A stretch of 33,748 bases of DNA, from contig NZ_FUKO01000047.1 of the NCBI RefSeq assembly GCF_900163815.1, positions 1 through 33,748 on the forward strand. Reading direction: 5' to 3'. Made by a program: the position numbers and the translations under genes. The notes under the pieces were generated by a model. That model worked only from the letters and a program-made list of their open reading frames with translations, searched no databases and was not told the DNA's origin. Source of the stretch: Microbacterium esteraromaticum. Its GTDB lineage: Bacteria > Actinomycetota > Actinomycetes > Actinomycetales > Microbacteriaceae. Below are positions 33,612 through 33,748 of this stretch, one piece after another; position 1 is the stretch's first letter; every line of letters begins with the position of its first letter.

Positions 33612-33748
33612 GTCGATCCTTCGATTGGAGGTGGTAGGGGACGCGCGCCGAAGCGCACCCACTCACCCAATCGAGTCGGGATGGCCCGCGCGTGACCGCC
33701 CGGCGACTTCCCGGTGAACGGAGGCTGCTGCCCGCCCCACGCGCCCAC

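Overview
The window is the chromosomal replication-origin region of a high-GC actinobacterium. The gene order (DUF3566, gyrA, gyrB, DUF721/dciA, recF, dnaN, oriC, dnaA, rpmH, rnpA, yidD, yidC, jag, rsmG, parA, parB, then trxA, trxB, murJ, DUF6049) is the conserved actinobacterial order. Together with the base composition and the very frequent hexamer GCATCC/GGATGC, this suggests Microbacteriaceae, most likely Microbacterium or a close relative. The genus is an inference.

Layout. Positions 1-2626 (minus strand) hold an overlapping histidine kinase, response regulator and DUF4097 operon, cut by the window edge. A VIT1/CCC1-type transporter (plus) follows and meets the DUF3566-gyrA-gyrB-dciA-recF-dnaN block (minus, 3653-11892) across a long inverted repeat. 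oriC lies at 11893-12359 between dnaN and dnaA, with more DnaA boxes upstream of dnaA. From 14099 the rpmH-rnpA-yidD-yidC-jag-rsmG run is transcribed rightward.

Between rsmG and parA lies about 2.9 kb with no credible gene. Counting the flanking sites, ten parS sites (consensus TGTTTCACGTGAAACA) plus one decayed copy lie within 3.6 kb. The last one overlaps the parA start codon. This dense centromere array is the most striking object in the window. parA and parB follow, so the centromere, its CTPase ParB and the ATPase ParA are contiguous.

After parAB come a small leaderless gene of unknown function, a strong bidirectional terminator, and a leftward block DUF6049-murJ-trxB-trxA (cell-wall lipid II flippase and thioredoxin system). 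The right end is less conserved: a class I methyltransferase, an LLM-class flavin oxidoreductase, an ABM-domain monooxygenase, and a large secreted metallophosphatase with a LATTG sortase-type anchor. Several genes have a TANNNT -10 element only 6-7 nt before the start codon, which predicts leaderless mRNAs. No rRNA, tRNA, CRISPR array, insertion sequence or prophage was found.
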